5,389 nt of DNA, taken from Chloroflexota bacterium (GTDB taxonomy: Bacteria; Chloroflexota; DTOL01; JACQYG01). The notes beneath the pieces were generated by a model. It was not told where the DNA came from. It saw only the letters and a program-made list of their open reading frames with translations, and did not search any database. The stretch covers positions 1 through 5,389 of the forward strand of contig JACQYG010000174.1 of the NCBI GenBank assembly GCA_016208345.1, read 5' to 3'. Shown one piece after another: positions 1 through 5,389 of this stretch; positions within the stretch are counted from its first letter, which is position 1; each line of letters opens with the position of its first letter. A program made the position numbers and the translations under genes.

Positions 1-228
1 GGCAGCCGGGTCACCGGCCAAAGCGTGATCTTCGGCCTGACCGGCAGTGAGGAGATCAAAGGACCCATGGACGAGAAGCCCCCACCGGAGGCCAATTTCA
101 ACTACCCTATGTTTGGAGATGCCTACTCGGCCCGGGTCCAGGGCGTGAGCGATAAGGTAACGGGCATGCACATGCCGATGAACCGACATGTCAATTATGT
201 CCTGACCTTCCAGCGAACGACGAAGTAG
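1..228 (+). CDS. 3' end of an unrecognised protein (partial, 75 residues visible)
   Basis: An open frame enters from the left edge and ends at TAG 226-228; the start lies outside the window. I do not recognise the family. The visible tail is soluble-looking, with no hydrophobic span long enough for a membrane helix. It has an acidic, proline-rich stretch (PMDEKPPPEANFNYPMFGD) and a Met/His-rich segment (TGMHMPMNRHVNYV) before a short basic C-terminus. The reading frame agrees with the plus-strand direction of fba, which begins 51 bases later. No terminator is visible between them, so co-transcription is possible. The frame is open from the first base and is not opposed by a recognisable gene, which supports it as real coding sequence. 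No function is proposed. Confidence 0.6.
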   Translation, partial: GSRVTGQSVIFGLTGSEEIKGPMDEKPPPEANFNYPMFGDAYSARVQGVSDKVTGMHMPMNRHVNYVLTFQRTTK

Positions 229-260
229 ACCAACCGTTCGAGATAAGAGGAGTTTCTTAG

Positions 261-267
261 AAAGGGG
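261..267 (+). promoter_or_regulatory. Ribosome binding site of fba
   Basis: AAAGGGG lies 12 bases before the ATG at 280. An in-frame TGA at 274-276 closes the frame just upstream, so 280 is the first possible ATG and the start is firmly fixed. Confidence 0.5.
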
Positions 268-279
268 TCCCTCTGACAA

Positions 280-1134
280 ATGCCGCTGGTGACAAGTAAG
301 CGACTGCTGCAACGGGCGTTGGAAGAGCACTTCGCCATCGGGGCTTTCAACGCCAACAACATGGAGATGGTCCAGGCCATCGTGGAGGCCGCCGAGGAGG
401 AGAGGTCCCCGGTGATCCTCCAGGTGAGCCAGGGAGCCATCAAGTACGCTGGCCTGGAATATGCCGCCGAGATGGTGAAGATCGCCGCCCGGCTGGCCCA
501 GGTGCCGGTGGTGCTGCACCTGGACCATGGCACCGACTTCAACCAGAACGTCCTCTGCCTTCGGGCCGGCTTCACCTCCCTGATGTACGATGGCTCCTCC
601 AAACCGTTCGAGGAGAACGTCGCCGTCAGCAGGAAGATCGTGGAGATCGCCCACGCCTGTGGGATACCAGTGGAGGCCGAGCTGGGCAAGGTGGCGGGGA
701 CCGAGGACCACATCACCGTCTCCCAGTTGGATGCCCTGATGACGGACCCGGACGAGGCCAAGACATTTGTTGAGCTCACCGGCTGCGACTCCCTGGCGGT
801 GGCCGTGGGCTCGGTCCATCGCATGTTAACCCGGGAGGCCAGGCTGGATTTCGAACGGATCTCCCGGATTCGCCAGAGGGTGGAGCTTCCCCTGGTGCTG
901 CACGGCGCCTCCGGGGTGCCGGACGAGGGGGTGCGGGAGGCGGTGGCCCGGGGGATCTGCAAGATCAACATCGCCACCGAGCTGAACAAGGCCTTTACCC
1001 GGGGGTGTGCCCAGGCGATGCAAGCCATGCCCGATGAGGTGGACCCGCGCAAGTTCCTGGGCAAGGGCAAGCAGGCAGTCAAGGAGGCGGTCCGGGAGAA
1101 GATCCGGCTCTTCGGCTCTGCCGGCAAGGCATAG
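280..1134 (+). CDS. fba: Class II fructose-bisphosphate aldolase
   Basis: A 284-residue cytosolic TIM-barrel, zinc-dependent aldolase, full length for the short FbaA/KbaY/GatY-type family. It interconverts fructose-1,6-bisphosphate with dihydroxyacetone phosphate and glyceraldehyde-3-phosphate. Visible family marks are MPLVTSKRLL at the N-terminus, AIGAFNANN at 19-27, and HLDHG at 80-84 with the catalytic Asp82 and zinc ligand His83. Further marks are YDGS at 103-106, PFEEN at 109-113, VEAELG at 131-136, GSVH with zinc ligand His180, LVLHGASG with zinc ligand His208, and KINIAT at 228-233 in the phosphate-binding region. All zinc ligands are present. Two usual residues differ: Ser107 stands where a His is common (DGSH/DASH), and Arg181 follows His180 where many members have Gly. 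Tagatose-bisphosphate specificity cannot be excluded from sequence, but the phosphofructokinase next door favours the glycolytic substrate. The start is fixed by an upstream in-frame stop. Confidence 0.93.
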   Translation: MPLVTSKRLLQRALEEHFAIGAFNANNMEMVQAIVEAAEEERSPVILQVSQGAIKYAGLEYAAEMVKIAARLAQVPVVLHLDHGTDFNQNVLCLRAGFTSLMYDGSSKPFEENVAVSRKIVEIAHACGIPVEAELGKVAGTEDHITVSQLDALMTDPDEAKTFVELTGCDSLAVAVGSVHRMLTREARLDFERISRIRQRVELPLVLHGASGVPDEGVREAVARGICKINIATELNKAFTRGCAQAMQAMPDEVDPRKFLGKGKQAVKEAVREKIRLFGSAGKA

Positions 1135-1142
1135 CCGGGCCT

Positions 1143-1209
1143 TTGGGCTAGGCTGGCCGGCCAATCGAAAAGATCCGGTTGGGCTAGGGCACGGTCGAGG
1201 TCCTAGCCC
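1143..1209. repeat. Three copies of octamer GGGCTAGG in the fba-pfp gap
   Basis: GGGCTAGG occurs directly at 1145-1152 and 1181-1188, both within TTGGGCTAGG and 36 bases apart. It occurs inverted (CCTAGCCC) at 1202-1209. All three copies fall in the gap between fba and pfp and end immediately before the -35 position of the predicted pfp promoter. They may be regulator binding sites or parts of alternative RNA hairpins. The function is inferred only. Confidence 0.5.
1181..1209 (+). terminator. Hairpin between fba and pfp (possible terminator or operator)
   Basis: GGGCTAGG at 1181-1188 pairs perfectly with CCTAGCCC at 1202-1209. In RNA the stem extends to 10 pairs through a G-U and a C-G pair, leaving a 9-base loop. 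Only three T residues follow (1210-1212), so it is a poor classical intrinsic terminator. It could weakly end the fba transcript, or act as an operator next to the pfp promoter. The stem is seen directly; the role is inferred. Confidence 0.35.
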
Positions 1210-1238
1210 TTTGCATGCGCTGGAAAATGGGGTATAAT
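1210..1238 (+). promoter_or_regulatory. Predicted sigma70-type promoter of pfp
   Basis: A perfect -10 box TATAAT sits at 1233-1238. TTTGCA at 1210-1215 matches four of six -35 positions with the ideal 17-base spacer. Initiation would fall near 1245, giving a leader of about 25 bases. Together with the hairpin just upstream, this suggests pfp can be transcribed independently of fba. Confidence 0.6.
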
Positions 1239-1253
1239 GGCATTAACCCGTTT

Positions 1254-1261
1254 GGGAGGGG
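1254..1261 (+). promoter_or_regulatory. Ribosome binding site that selects the pfp start
   Basis: GGGAGGGG is a strong Shine-Dalgarno. Two in-frame ATGs follow, at 1262 and 1271. The first directly abuts this sequence, too close for normal initiation. The second has normal spacing (about 9-11 bases) and begins MKIGVLTGGGD, matching the usual PFK N-terminus. The start at 1271 is therefore preferred. Confidence 0.6.
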
Positions 1262-1270
1262 ATGTTTCAG

Positions 1271-2296
1271 ATGAAGATCGGGGTCTTGACCGGCGGTGGC
1301 GACTGTCCCGGGCTCAACGCCGCCATCCGGGCAGTGGTGCGCCGGGCTACCTGCTACAAGTACGACGTTCTGGGGATAAAAAACGGCTGGGCCGGGATGA
1401 TCCGGGGCAATATGGAGCCCCTGACCTCCAAATCGGTCTCAGGGATACTGCCCATCGGCGGCACTATGCTGGGAACCTCGCGCACCAATCCCATGAAGCG
1501 CGAAGGTGACATGAACAGGGTGCAGGAGAACTTCAAGGCCTTCGGCATGACCGCTCTTATCGCCATCGGCGGCGACGACACCCTGAGCGTGGCCTACAAG
1601 CTATTCCAACTGGGTATGCCGGTGGTGGGAGTGCCCAAGACCATGGACAACGACATCCTAGAGACCGATTACTGCATCGGCTTCGATTCCGCCGTCACCA
1701 CCGTGGTGGAGGCCCTGGATAAGCTACATACTACCGCCAGCGCCCACCACCGGGCCATGGTAGTGGAGGTCATGGGCCGCGATGCCGGCTGGGTGGCCAC
1801 CGTGGGGGGCCTGGCCGGCGGCGCCGACTTCATCATGATCCCCGAGGCCTCTTGCTCGCTAGACGAGCTCTGCCAGCACCTGAAGAACCGCCTGGCCCGT
1901 GGCAAGAGCTTCAGCATCATCGTCGTATCCGAGGGGGCCCAGATACCGGAGATCCACAACGGCGACCTGGGCAAGACCGACGACTTTGGCCACATCCGGC
2001 TGGACCGCCGGGGAGTGGGTGAGACGGTGGCCCGGGAGATCGAGAGCCGCACCGGTCTGGAGGCCCGGGTCGTGGTCCTGGGCCACCTGCAAAGAGGCGG
2101 ATCGCCCACCGTCTTCGACCGGGTTCTGGCCACCCGGCTGGGGGTGGCCGCCGTAGACCTGGTGCGAGAGAGCAAGTTCGGCTACGTCCCCATGCTGCGG
2201 GGCAACCAGATCGTCCCGGTGGAGCTGGCCAGGGTCGTGGCCGGGACGAGGACGGTGGACCTGGACCTCTACGAGCTGGCGAAGGTGTTCTTCTAG
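1271..2296 (+). CDS. pfp: Phosphofructokinase with pyrophosphate-type signatures (probable PPi--fructose-6-phosphate 1-phosphotransferase)
   Basis: A 341-residue PFK-A superfamily enzyme phosphorylating fructose-6-phosphate at C1. Marks are GGGDCPGLNAAIR at 8-20, TSR at 69-71, IGGDD at 99-103, PKTMDND at 122-128 with catalytic base Asp126, HHR at 159-161, EVMGR at 166-170, SEGA at 220-223 and GHLQRGG at 271-277. Two positions distinguish phosphoryl donors in this family. Gly at the second acidic-loop position and Gly before TIDND go with ATP, while Asp and Lys go with PPi. Here they are Asp103 and Lys123, so PPi use is predicted and the reaction should be reversible, serving glycolysis and gluconeogenesis. 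The GGGDCPGLNAAIR start and overall length resemble the actinobacterial 'group III' PFKs. Met125 replaces the usual Ile of PKTIDND. An alternative start at 1262 would add three residues. It has its own promoter, lies downstream of fba and is convergent with pfkA. Confidence 0.9.
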   Translation: MKIGVLTGGGDCPGLNAAIRAVVRRATCYKYDVLGIKNGWAGMIRGNMEPLTSKSVSGILPIGGTMLGTSRTNPMKREGDMNRVQENFKAFGMTALIAIGGDDTLSVAYKLFQLGMPVVGVPKTMDNDILETDYCIGFDSAVTTVVEALDKLHTTASAHHRAMVVEVMGRDAGWVATVGGLAGGADFIMIPEASCSLDELCQHLKNRLARGKSFSIIVVSEGAQIPEIHNGDLGKTDDFGHIRLDRRGVGETVAREIESRTGLEARVVVLGHLQRGGSPTVFDRVLATRLGVAAVDLVRESKFGYVPMLRGNQIVPVELARVVAGTRTVDLDLYELAKVFF

Positions 2297-2354
2297 ACCC
2301 TGCCACTTTCAAATAAAAAGGGCGGCACCTTTCTACTAGTAAAGAAACGCTCGC
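2297..2354. terminator. AT-rich convergent gap, possible weak bidirectional terminator
   Basis: This 58-base gap separates the facing 3' ends of pfp and pfkA and is markedly more AT-rich than its surroundings. TGCC 2301-2304 can pair with GGCA 2324-2327, with imperfect pairing inward, followed by CCTTTCT. TTTCT 2330-2334 can pair with AGAAA 2343-2347 around an ACTAGT-containing loop. Neither is a strong GC stem with a long T run. Termination here is expected from the convergent layout, but the structure is only suggestive. Confidence 0.3.
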
Positions 2355-3326
2355 TCACTGCGCCAGGATCCGCCCCAGCTCGTAGGCTTGCATGTCCAGT
2401 TCCTTCTGCTGGGCGAGCACGCTCTCCAGAGACGTGGCTTTGATCTCGCCATGCACCAGGCCCACCATCACGCCCGAGGCTCCGCGCAAAAGCTCTTCCA
2501 CCGCCGCCGCGCCCAGGCGGGTGGCCAGGATACGGTCGAAGGCGCTGGGCGCGCCGCCCCGCTGGATGTGGCCCAGGGTGGTGACCCTGGTCTCGAAGCC
2601 GATCTGATCCTGGTTGGCCTTAAAGAAATGGTCGATGGCGGCGGCGTTGTACTTCGCCCCCTCGGCCACCACCACGATGGCGTGGGTCTTCCCCCGAACA
2701 TAGGCATCCCGCAGCTCCAACGCCAGTCGGTGAAGGTCGGTATCCACCTCGGGAACCACCACGTATTCCGCGCCGCCAGCTATGCTGGCCATGAGCGCCA
2801 GGTACCCCGAGTCACGGCCCATCACCTCCACCAGAAAGGCTCGCTGGTGGGATGAGGCGGTGTCTTTGATCTTGTCAATGGCGTCCAGGGCCGTGTTCAA
2901 GGCCGTATCCACGCCAATGGCCATGTCGGTGCCGGCCAGGTCGTTGTCAATGGTGGCCGGGACGCCCACCACCGGGAAGCCCTGGCGATGTAGCTCCAGT
3001 GCCCCGGTCAGCGAGCCCCCGCCGCCGATCACCACCAGGCCCTCGATGCCCGCCTGGTTCAGCTTGCGCAGGGCCTCCAGTCTCCCCGCCTCGGTCCGGA
3101 ATTCTGGAGAGCGCGCCGTCTGCAGCACCGTGCCACCGCGCTGGATGATGCCGCCCACGGAGCGAGGGGTCATAGGTTCGATGTCGCCGGCGATGAGCCC
3201 GGCGTAGCCCCGTTTCACGCCAAATACCTGGCAGCCCCGATAGATGGCCACCCGCGCCGCCGCCCTGATGGCCGGGTTCATGCCCGGCGCATCCCCCCCG
3301 GAGGTCAGGATAGCTAGCCGCTTCAT
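2355..3326 (-). CDS. pfkA: ATP-type 6-phosphofructokinase with an altered magnesium-site loop
   Basis: A 323-residue PFK of normal bacterial PfkA length, converting fructose-6-phosphate to fructose-1,6-bisphosphate. It aligns without gaps to the Bacillus/E. coli type through most of the N-terminal half. Marks are [11 protein letters not shown] at 7-17, Arg21 and Arg25, TAR with Arg72, IGGGGS at 100-105, PATIDND at 123-129 with catalytic Asp127, SSHQR at 158-162, EVMGR at 167-171, RGKTHAIV at 211-218, AEGA at 221-224, ETRVTTLGH at 245-253 and QRGG at 255-258. Effector-site residues Arg21, Arg25, Arg211 and Lys213 remain, so allosteric control is plausible. Position 124 is Ala, not the Lys of PPi enzymes, which favours ATP. 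The oddity is Gly103 where nearly all ATP-PFKs carry the magnesium-contacting Asp (GGDGS). The start ATG overlaps the accDA stop (ATGA), and GGGGGAGG directly precedes it. The next Met (residue 15) is inside the nucleotide loop, so this start is secure. Confidence 0.92.
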   Translation of the reverse strand: MKRLAILTSGGDAPGMNPAIRAAARVAIYRGCQVFGVKRGYAGLIAGDIEPMTPRSVGGIIQRGGTVLQTARSPEFRTEAGRLEALRKLNQAGIEGLVVIGGGGSLTGALELHRQGFPVVGVPATIDNDLAGTDMAIGVDTALNTALDAIDKIKDTASSHQRAFLVEVMGRDSGYLALMASIAGGAEYVVVPEVDTDLHRLALELRDAYVRGKTHAIVVVAEGAKYNAAAIDHFFKANQDQIGFETRVTTLGHIQRGGAPSAFDRILATRLGAAAVEELLRGASGVMVGLVHGEIKATSLESVLAQQKELDMQAYELGRILAQ

Positions 3327-5080
3327 CCTCCCCCACTTCCCTCCAAATAACGGCCGATGCGCCGGTACTTGGCATAGCGCTCGGCCCGGAGCTGAGCGGG
3401 TTCCAGCTTCGTCAGGGCCTCCAGGGCCCTCGAAAGGGCCGCCCCGACCTCCTGGACCGCCTGAGCCGGGTTCGCCTGAGCCCCACCCGAGGGCTCAGGC
3501 ACCACCTCGTCCACCAGTCCCAAAGAGTATAGCTCCTGAGCGGTGATCTTCATGGCGGTAGCCGCCTCGGGGGCGTGGGAGGAGTCTCGCCACAGGATAG
3601 AGGCACAGGCCTCTGGCGAGGCCACCGAATAAATAGCATTCTCCAACATCAAGACCCGGTCGGCGACCCCCAGGGCCAGGGCGCCGCCGGAGCCTCCCTC
3701 CCCAATGATCACGGCGACCAGGGGCACCCGGAGCCCAGCCATGGCCAGGAGATTCTCAGCGATGGCCAGGGCCTGCCCCCGCTCCTCAGCCGCCATATCC
3801 GGGCTGGCCCCCGGCGTGTCGATGAAGGTGATCACCGGAAAGCCGAACTTCTCGGCGTGAGCCATGAGCCGCAAGGCCTTACGGTAGCCCTCGGGATGAG
3901 CCATGCCGAAGTGGCGCTCCACGTTCTCCTTGGTGGAGCGCCCCTTCTGGTGGCCGATTATCATTACCGTGCGTCCACCAAACCGGGCCAGTCCACCCAC
4001 TATCGCAGCATCATCGCTGTAGCGACGGTCGCCGTGTAGCTCCACAAAAGCAGTGAAGAGATGCCGCACGTAGTCCAGGGTATACGGGCGTTCAGGGTGC
4101 CGGGCCAGTTGCACCTTCTGCCAGGGGGTCAACTCCGAGTGCAAGGACGGGGTACCCGCGGCGATCGAGGCCGCTGATTTCTTGACTAGAAAAGAAGCAG
4201 AGGCGCGGCCAGAGACGGGCCCGGCCTCCACGTACAGCTTCAAAAGCCGGGCCAAGGTGTCTCGCAGCTCCCGGCGAGGCACCACCATGTCCACCATGCC
4301 GTGCTTCAGCAGGAACTCCGTGGTCTGAAAGCCAGGTGGCAGCTTCTGCTTGGTGATCTGCTCGATGACCCGGGGCCCAGCGAAGCCGATCAAAGCCTCG
4401 GGCTCAGCCATGATGATGTCGGCTACCGAGGCGAAGCTGGCGGTGACGCCTCCAAAACAGGGATCAGTGAACAGGGTCAGGTATGGGAGTTTCGTTTCTC
4501 CAAACCGGCTCAAGGCCACGCTGGCCTTGGCCAATTGCAGGAGGGAGAAAAGGCCCTCGTGCATCCGGGCCCCGCCGGAGGCCACCACGGCCAGCAGCGG
4601 CAGCCGCGATTCCCCGGCCCGCTCCATCGCTCGCGCCACCTTCTCGCCCACCGCCGAGCCCATGCTGGCACCCATAAAAGCGAAGTCCAGGACCAGGAGG
4701 GCCAGGGGATGGCCCTCCACCAGCCCGCGGCCGGAGACGGCGGCCTCGTTTAGCCCAGTGCTCTCCCGGGCCTCTCTTATCTTTTCGGCGTAGCTCTTGC
4801 CCTCCCAGGCAAAACCCAGGGGGTCAGCGGAGGTCACGTCCCGATCCCACTCCTCAAAGGAACCGGCGTCCAGGAGCTGGGACAGGCGCTCTCGGGCTGA
4901 TAGCCGGAAGTGAAAGCCACAGCGCTGGCATACCTTCTGGCTCTTCTCGAACTCCTTTACGTACAGGAGCTCTTTGCAACGGCTGCAGCGGATCCACAGG
5001 TTGTCGGGGACCTCAGCCGCCTTCTCTCCCGAGGCCGGCAAGGTGAAGTACTTGGGCTCTTTGCGAGAAAGGTCCACCAT
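3323..5080 (-). CDS. accDA: Acetyl-CoA carboxylase carboxyltransferase, fused beta-alpha subunits
   Basis: A 585-residue protein joining AccD (beta) to AccA (alpha). It transfers the carboxyl group from carboxybiotin on BCCP to acetyl-CoA, giving malonyl-CoA for fatty-acid synthesis. The beta part (about 26-285) starts with a zinc ribbon (Cys32, Cys35, Cys51, Cys54) and continues with [10 protein letters not shown] at 137-146, [10 protein letters not shown] at 167-176 and [11 protein letters not shown] at 231-241. A Ser/Ala-rich linker spans about 286-316. The alpha part (about 317-585) has [23 protein letters not shown] at 345-352, IGHQKGR at 375-381, [15 protein letters not shown] at 391-405, DTPGA at 421-425, AEERGQ at 431-436, [10 protein letters not shown] at 460-469 and [10 protein letters not shown] at 488-497. 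The usual N-terminal helical leader of free AccA seems shortened. The loop normally reading GAYPG is GASPD. The biotin carboxylase and BCCP subunits are not in the window. The start ATG has only a weak AGGA nearby, but the zinc ribbon position supports it. The last codons encode the G-rich SD of pfkA. Confidence 0.95.
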   Translation of the reverse strand: MVDLSRKEPKYFTLPASGEKAAEVPDNLWIRCSRCKELLYVKEFEKSQKVCQRCGFHFRLSARERLSQLLDAGSFEEWDRDVTSADPLGFAWEGKSYAEKIREARESTGLNEAAVSGRGLVEGHPLALLVLDFAFMGASMGSAVGEKVARAMERAGESRLPLLAVVASGGARMHEGLFSLLQLAKASVALSRFGETKLPYLTLFTDPCFGGVTASFASVADIIMAEPEALIGFAGPRVIEQITKQKLPPGFQTTEFLLKHGMVDMVVPRRELRDTLARLLKLYVEAGPVSGRASASFLVKKSAASIAAGTPSLHSELTPWQKVQLARHPERPYTLDYVRHLFTAFVELHGDRRYSDDAAIVGGLARFGGRTVMIIGHQKGRSTKENVERHFGMAHPEGYRKALRLMAHAEKFGFPVITFIDTPGASPDMAAEERGQALAIAENLLAMAGLRVPLVAVIIGEGGSGGALALGVADRVLMLENAIYSVASPEACASILWRDSSHAPEAATAMKITAQELYSLGLVDEVVPEPSGGAQANPAQAVQEVGAALSRALEALTKLEPAQLRAERYAKYRRIGRYLEGSGGG

Positions 5081-5139
5081 ATATCCTGACTACAACGGGT
5101 CTCTCACCAGGCTAATGAAGGCTTCGTTGCCGGTAGTTT

Positions 5140-5145
5140 ATCATA
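5140..5145 (-). promoter_or_regulatory. Possible -10 box for accDA-pfkA
   Basis: On the minus strand this reads TATGAT, five of six matches to TATAAT, about 60 bases before the accDA start. No convincing -35 lies at the right distance, so this is a weak call resting on position within the divergent gap. Confidence 0.25.
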
Positions 5146-5185
5146 AGGGTCAGGCAAAGACAAGCGCCAGCGTCCGCCGGGCAGA

Positions 5186-5195
5186 ACAGGCCTGT
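5186..5195. repeat. Perfect 10-base palindrome ACAGGCCTGT at the pyk promoter
   Basis: ACAGGCCTGT is its own reverse complement and lies just upstream of the predicted extended -10 element of pyk, in the spacer/-35 zone. The placement suits an operator that would block or aid polymerase, and it could also affect the divergent accDA operon. A role is inferred from position only. Confidence 0.35.
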
Positions 5196-5199
5196 CGTG

Positions 5200-5208
5200 T
5201 GGTATACT
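5200..5208 (+). promoter_or_regulatory. Predicted extended -10 promoter of pyk
   Basis: TGGTATACT fits the TGn-TATAAT extended -10 pattern with one mismatch in the hexamer. No good -35 is seen 17 bases upstream, which extended -10 promoters tolerate. A second possible -10, GATAAT at 5212-5217, lies just downstream. The leader would be about 30 bases. Confidence 0.45.
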
Positions 5209-5232
5209 ATTGATAATGCCGAACATACCACC

Positions 5233-5238
5233 AGGAGG
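5233..5238 (+). promoter_or_regulatory. Ribosome binding site of pyk
   Basis: AGGAGG, a full-strength Shine-Dalgarno, ends 6 bases before the ATG at 5245 and fixes that codon as the pyk start. Confidence 0.75.
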
Positions 5239-5244
5239 CGACAC

Positions 5245-5389
5245 ATGTGCCGCACCAGGATCGTCTGTACCCTGGGACCTGCCACCTCCACGGAGGACGT
5301 GCTTCAAGGCTTAATCGAGGCGGGGATGGACGTGGCCCGCATCAACTGCTCCCACGGAGACCATGCCACCCATAGGCGAAGCATACAAC
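5245..5389 (+). CDS. pyk: Pyruvate kinase, N-terminal part (cut by the window end)
   Basis: Only the first 48 codons are present; the frame is open to the right edge. The start MCRTRIVCTLGPATST matches the first strand of the pyruvate kinase barrel (typically RRTKIVCTIGPAS). GLIEAGMDVARINCSHGDH at 22-40 is the hallmark active-site segment, with Arg32, Asn34 and Ser36 at the positions that bind phosphoenolpyruvate and potassium in characterised enzymes. The common RxNFSHG reads RINCSHG here (Cys35 for Phe). The enzyme converts phosphoenolpyruvate and ADP to pyruvate and ATP. It is divergent from accDA-pfkA across a 164-base gap, so shared control is possible. Domain completeness and effector sites cannot be judged from this fragment. 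Confidence 0.9.
   Translation, partial: MCRTRIVCTLGPATSTEDVLQGLIEAGMDVARINCSHGDHATHRRSIQ

Noticed and set aside
195..1127. Long minus-strand open frame (310 residues) opposite fba
   Set aside because: It is antisense to a full-length, motif-complete aldolase; its translation is Ser/Arg/Thr-rich and low in recognisable motifs, as expected of a GC-rich shadow frame.
1154..1163. Palindrome TGGCCGGCCA after fba
   Set aside because: A GC-only core of this length is expected often by chance in GC-rich DNA and it has no T run or promoter beside it.
1669..2175. Minus-strand open frame inside pfp
   Set aside because: It lies wholly within a well-supported PFK gene; composition is typical of an antisense shadow and no motif is seen.
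2388..3207. Plus-strand open frames inside pfkA
   Set aside because: They are antisense to the minus-strand PFK, with no start context or family signature.
3575..4793. Several plus-strand open frames opposite accDA
   Set aside because: All fall inside the continuous accDA frame with conserved motifs on the other strand; they are artefacts of high GC.
5104..5307. Minus-strand open frame across the accDA-pyk gap
   Set aside because: It overlaps the strongly supported pyk start and the predicted promoters, and its protein resembles nothing recognisable.
1..5389. CRISPR array, insertion sequence, tRNA or riboswitch
   Set aside because: No regularly spaced repeats, transposase motifs, terminal inverted repeats or recognisable RNA folds were seen; nearly all of the window is accounted for by housekeeping genes.

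Overview
The window is a compact central-carbon-metabolism locus from a GC-rich bacterium. It holds a class II fructose-bisphosphate aldolase (fba), two different 6-phosphofructokinases (pfp and pfkA), a fused acetyl-CoA carboxylase carboxyltransferase (accDA) and the start of pyruvate kinase (pyk). High GC, a single-chain AccD-AccA fusion and an aldolase of the short class II type would fit Chloroflexota (for example a Dehalococcoidia-like lineage). That assignment is inferred from gene architecture and has not been tested by phylogeny.

Layout: positions 1-228 carry the 3' end of an unrecognised plus-strand gene. fba follows after 51 bases (280-1134, +). A 126- to 136-base gap (depending on the pfp start) contains a three-copy octamer, a hairpin and a good sigma70-type -10 box. 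Then comes a PFK with pyrophosphate-type active-site signatures (1271-2296, +). A short AT-rich gap (2297-2354) separates it from a convergent, minus-strand ATP-type PFK (2355-3326). That gene is joined to the upstream accDA (3323-5080, -) by a 4-base ATGA overlap, so the two form an operon transcribed accDA then pfkA. A divergent promoter region (5081-5244) separates accDA from pyk, which starts at 5245 (+) and runs off the window.

Together the genes cover fructose-6-P <-> fructose-1,6-P2 by two routes (a reversible PPi enzyme predicted next to an ATP enzyme), cleavage to trioses, pyruvate formation, and the first committed step of fatty-acid synthesis. The accD-accA-pfkA-pyk neighbourhood is known from Bacillus and relatives. 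Here accD and accA are fused, pyk is divergent, and an fba-pfp unit lies tail-to-tail against pfkA.

I see no mobile element, CRISPR array, RNA gene or clearly novel system. The points most worth checking are the PPi/ATP phosphofructokinase pair, the loss of a normally conserved magnesium-site Asp in the ATP-type PFK, the altered loop in the AccA domain, and the repeat/hairpin structure ahead of pfp.
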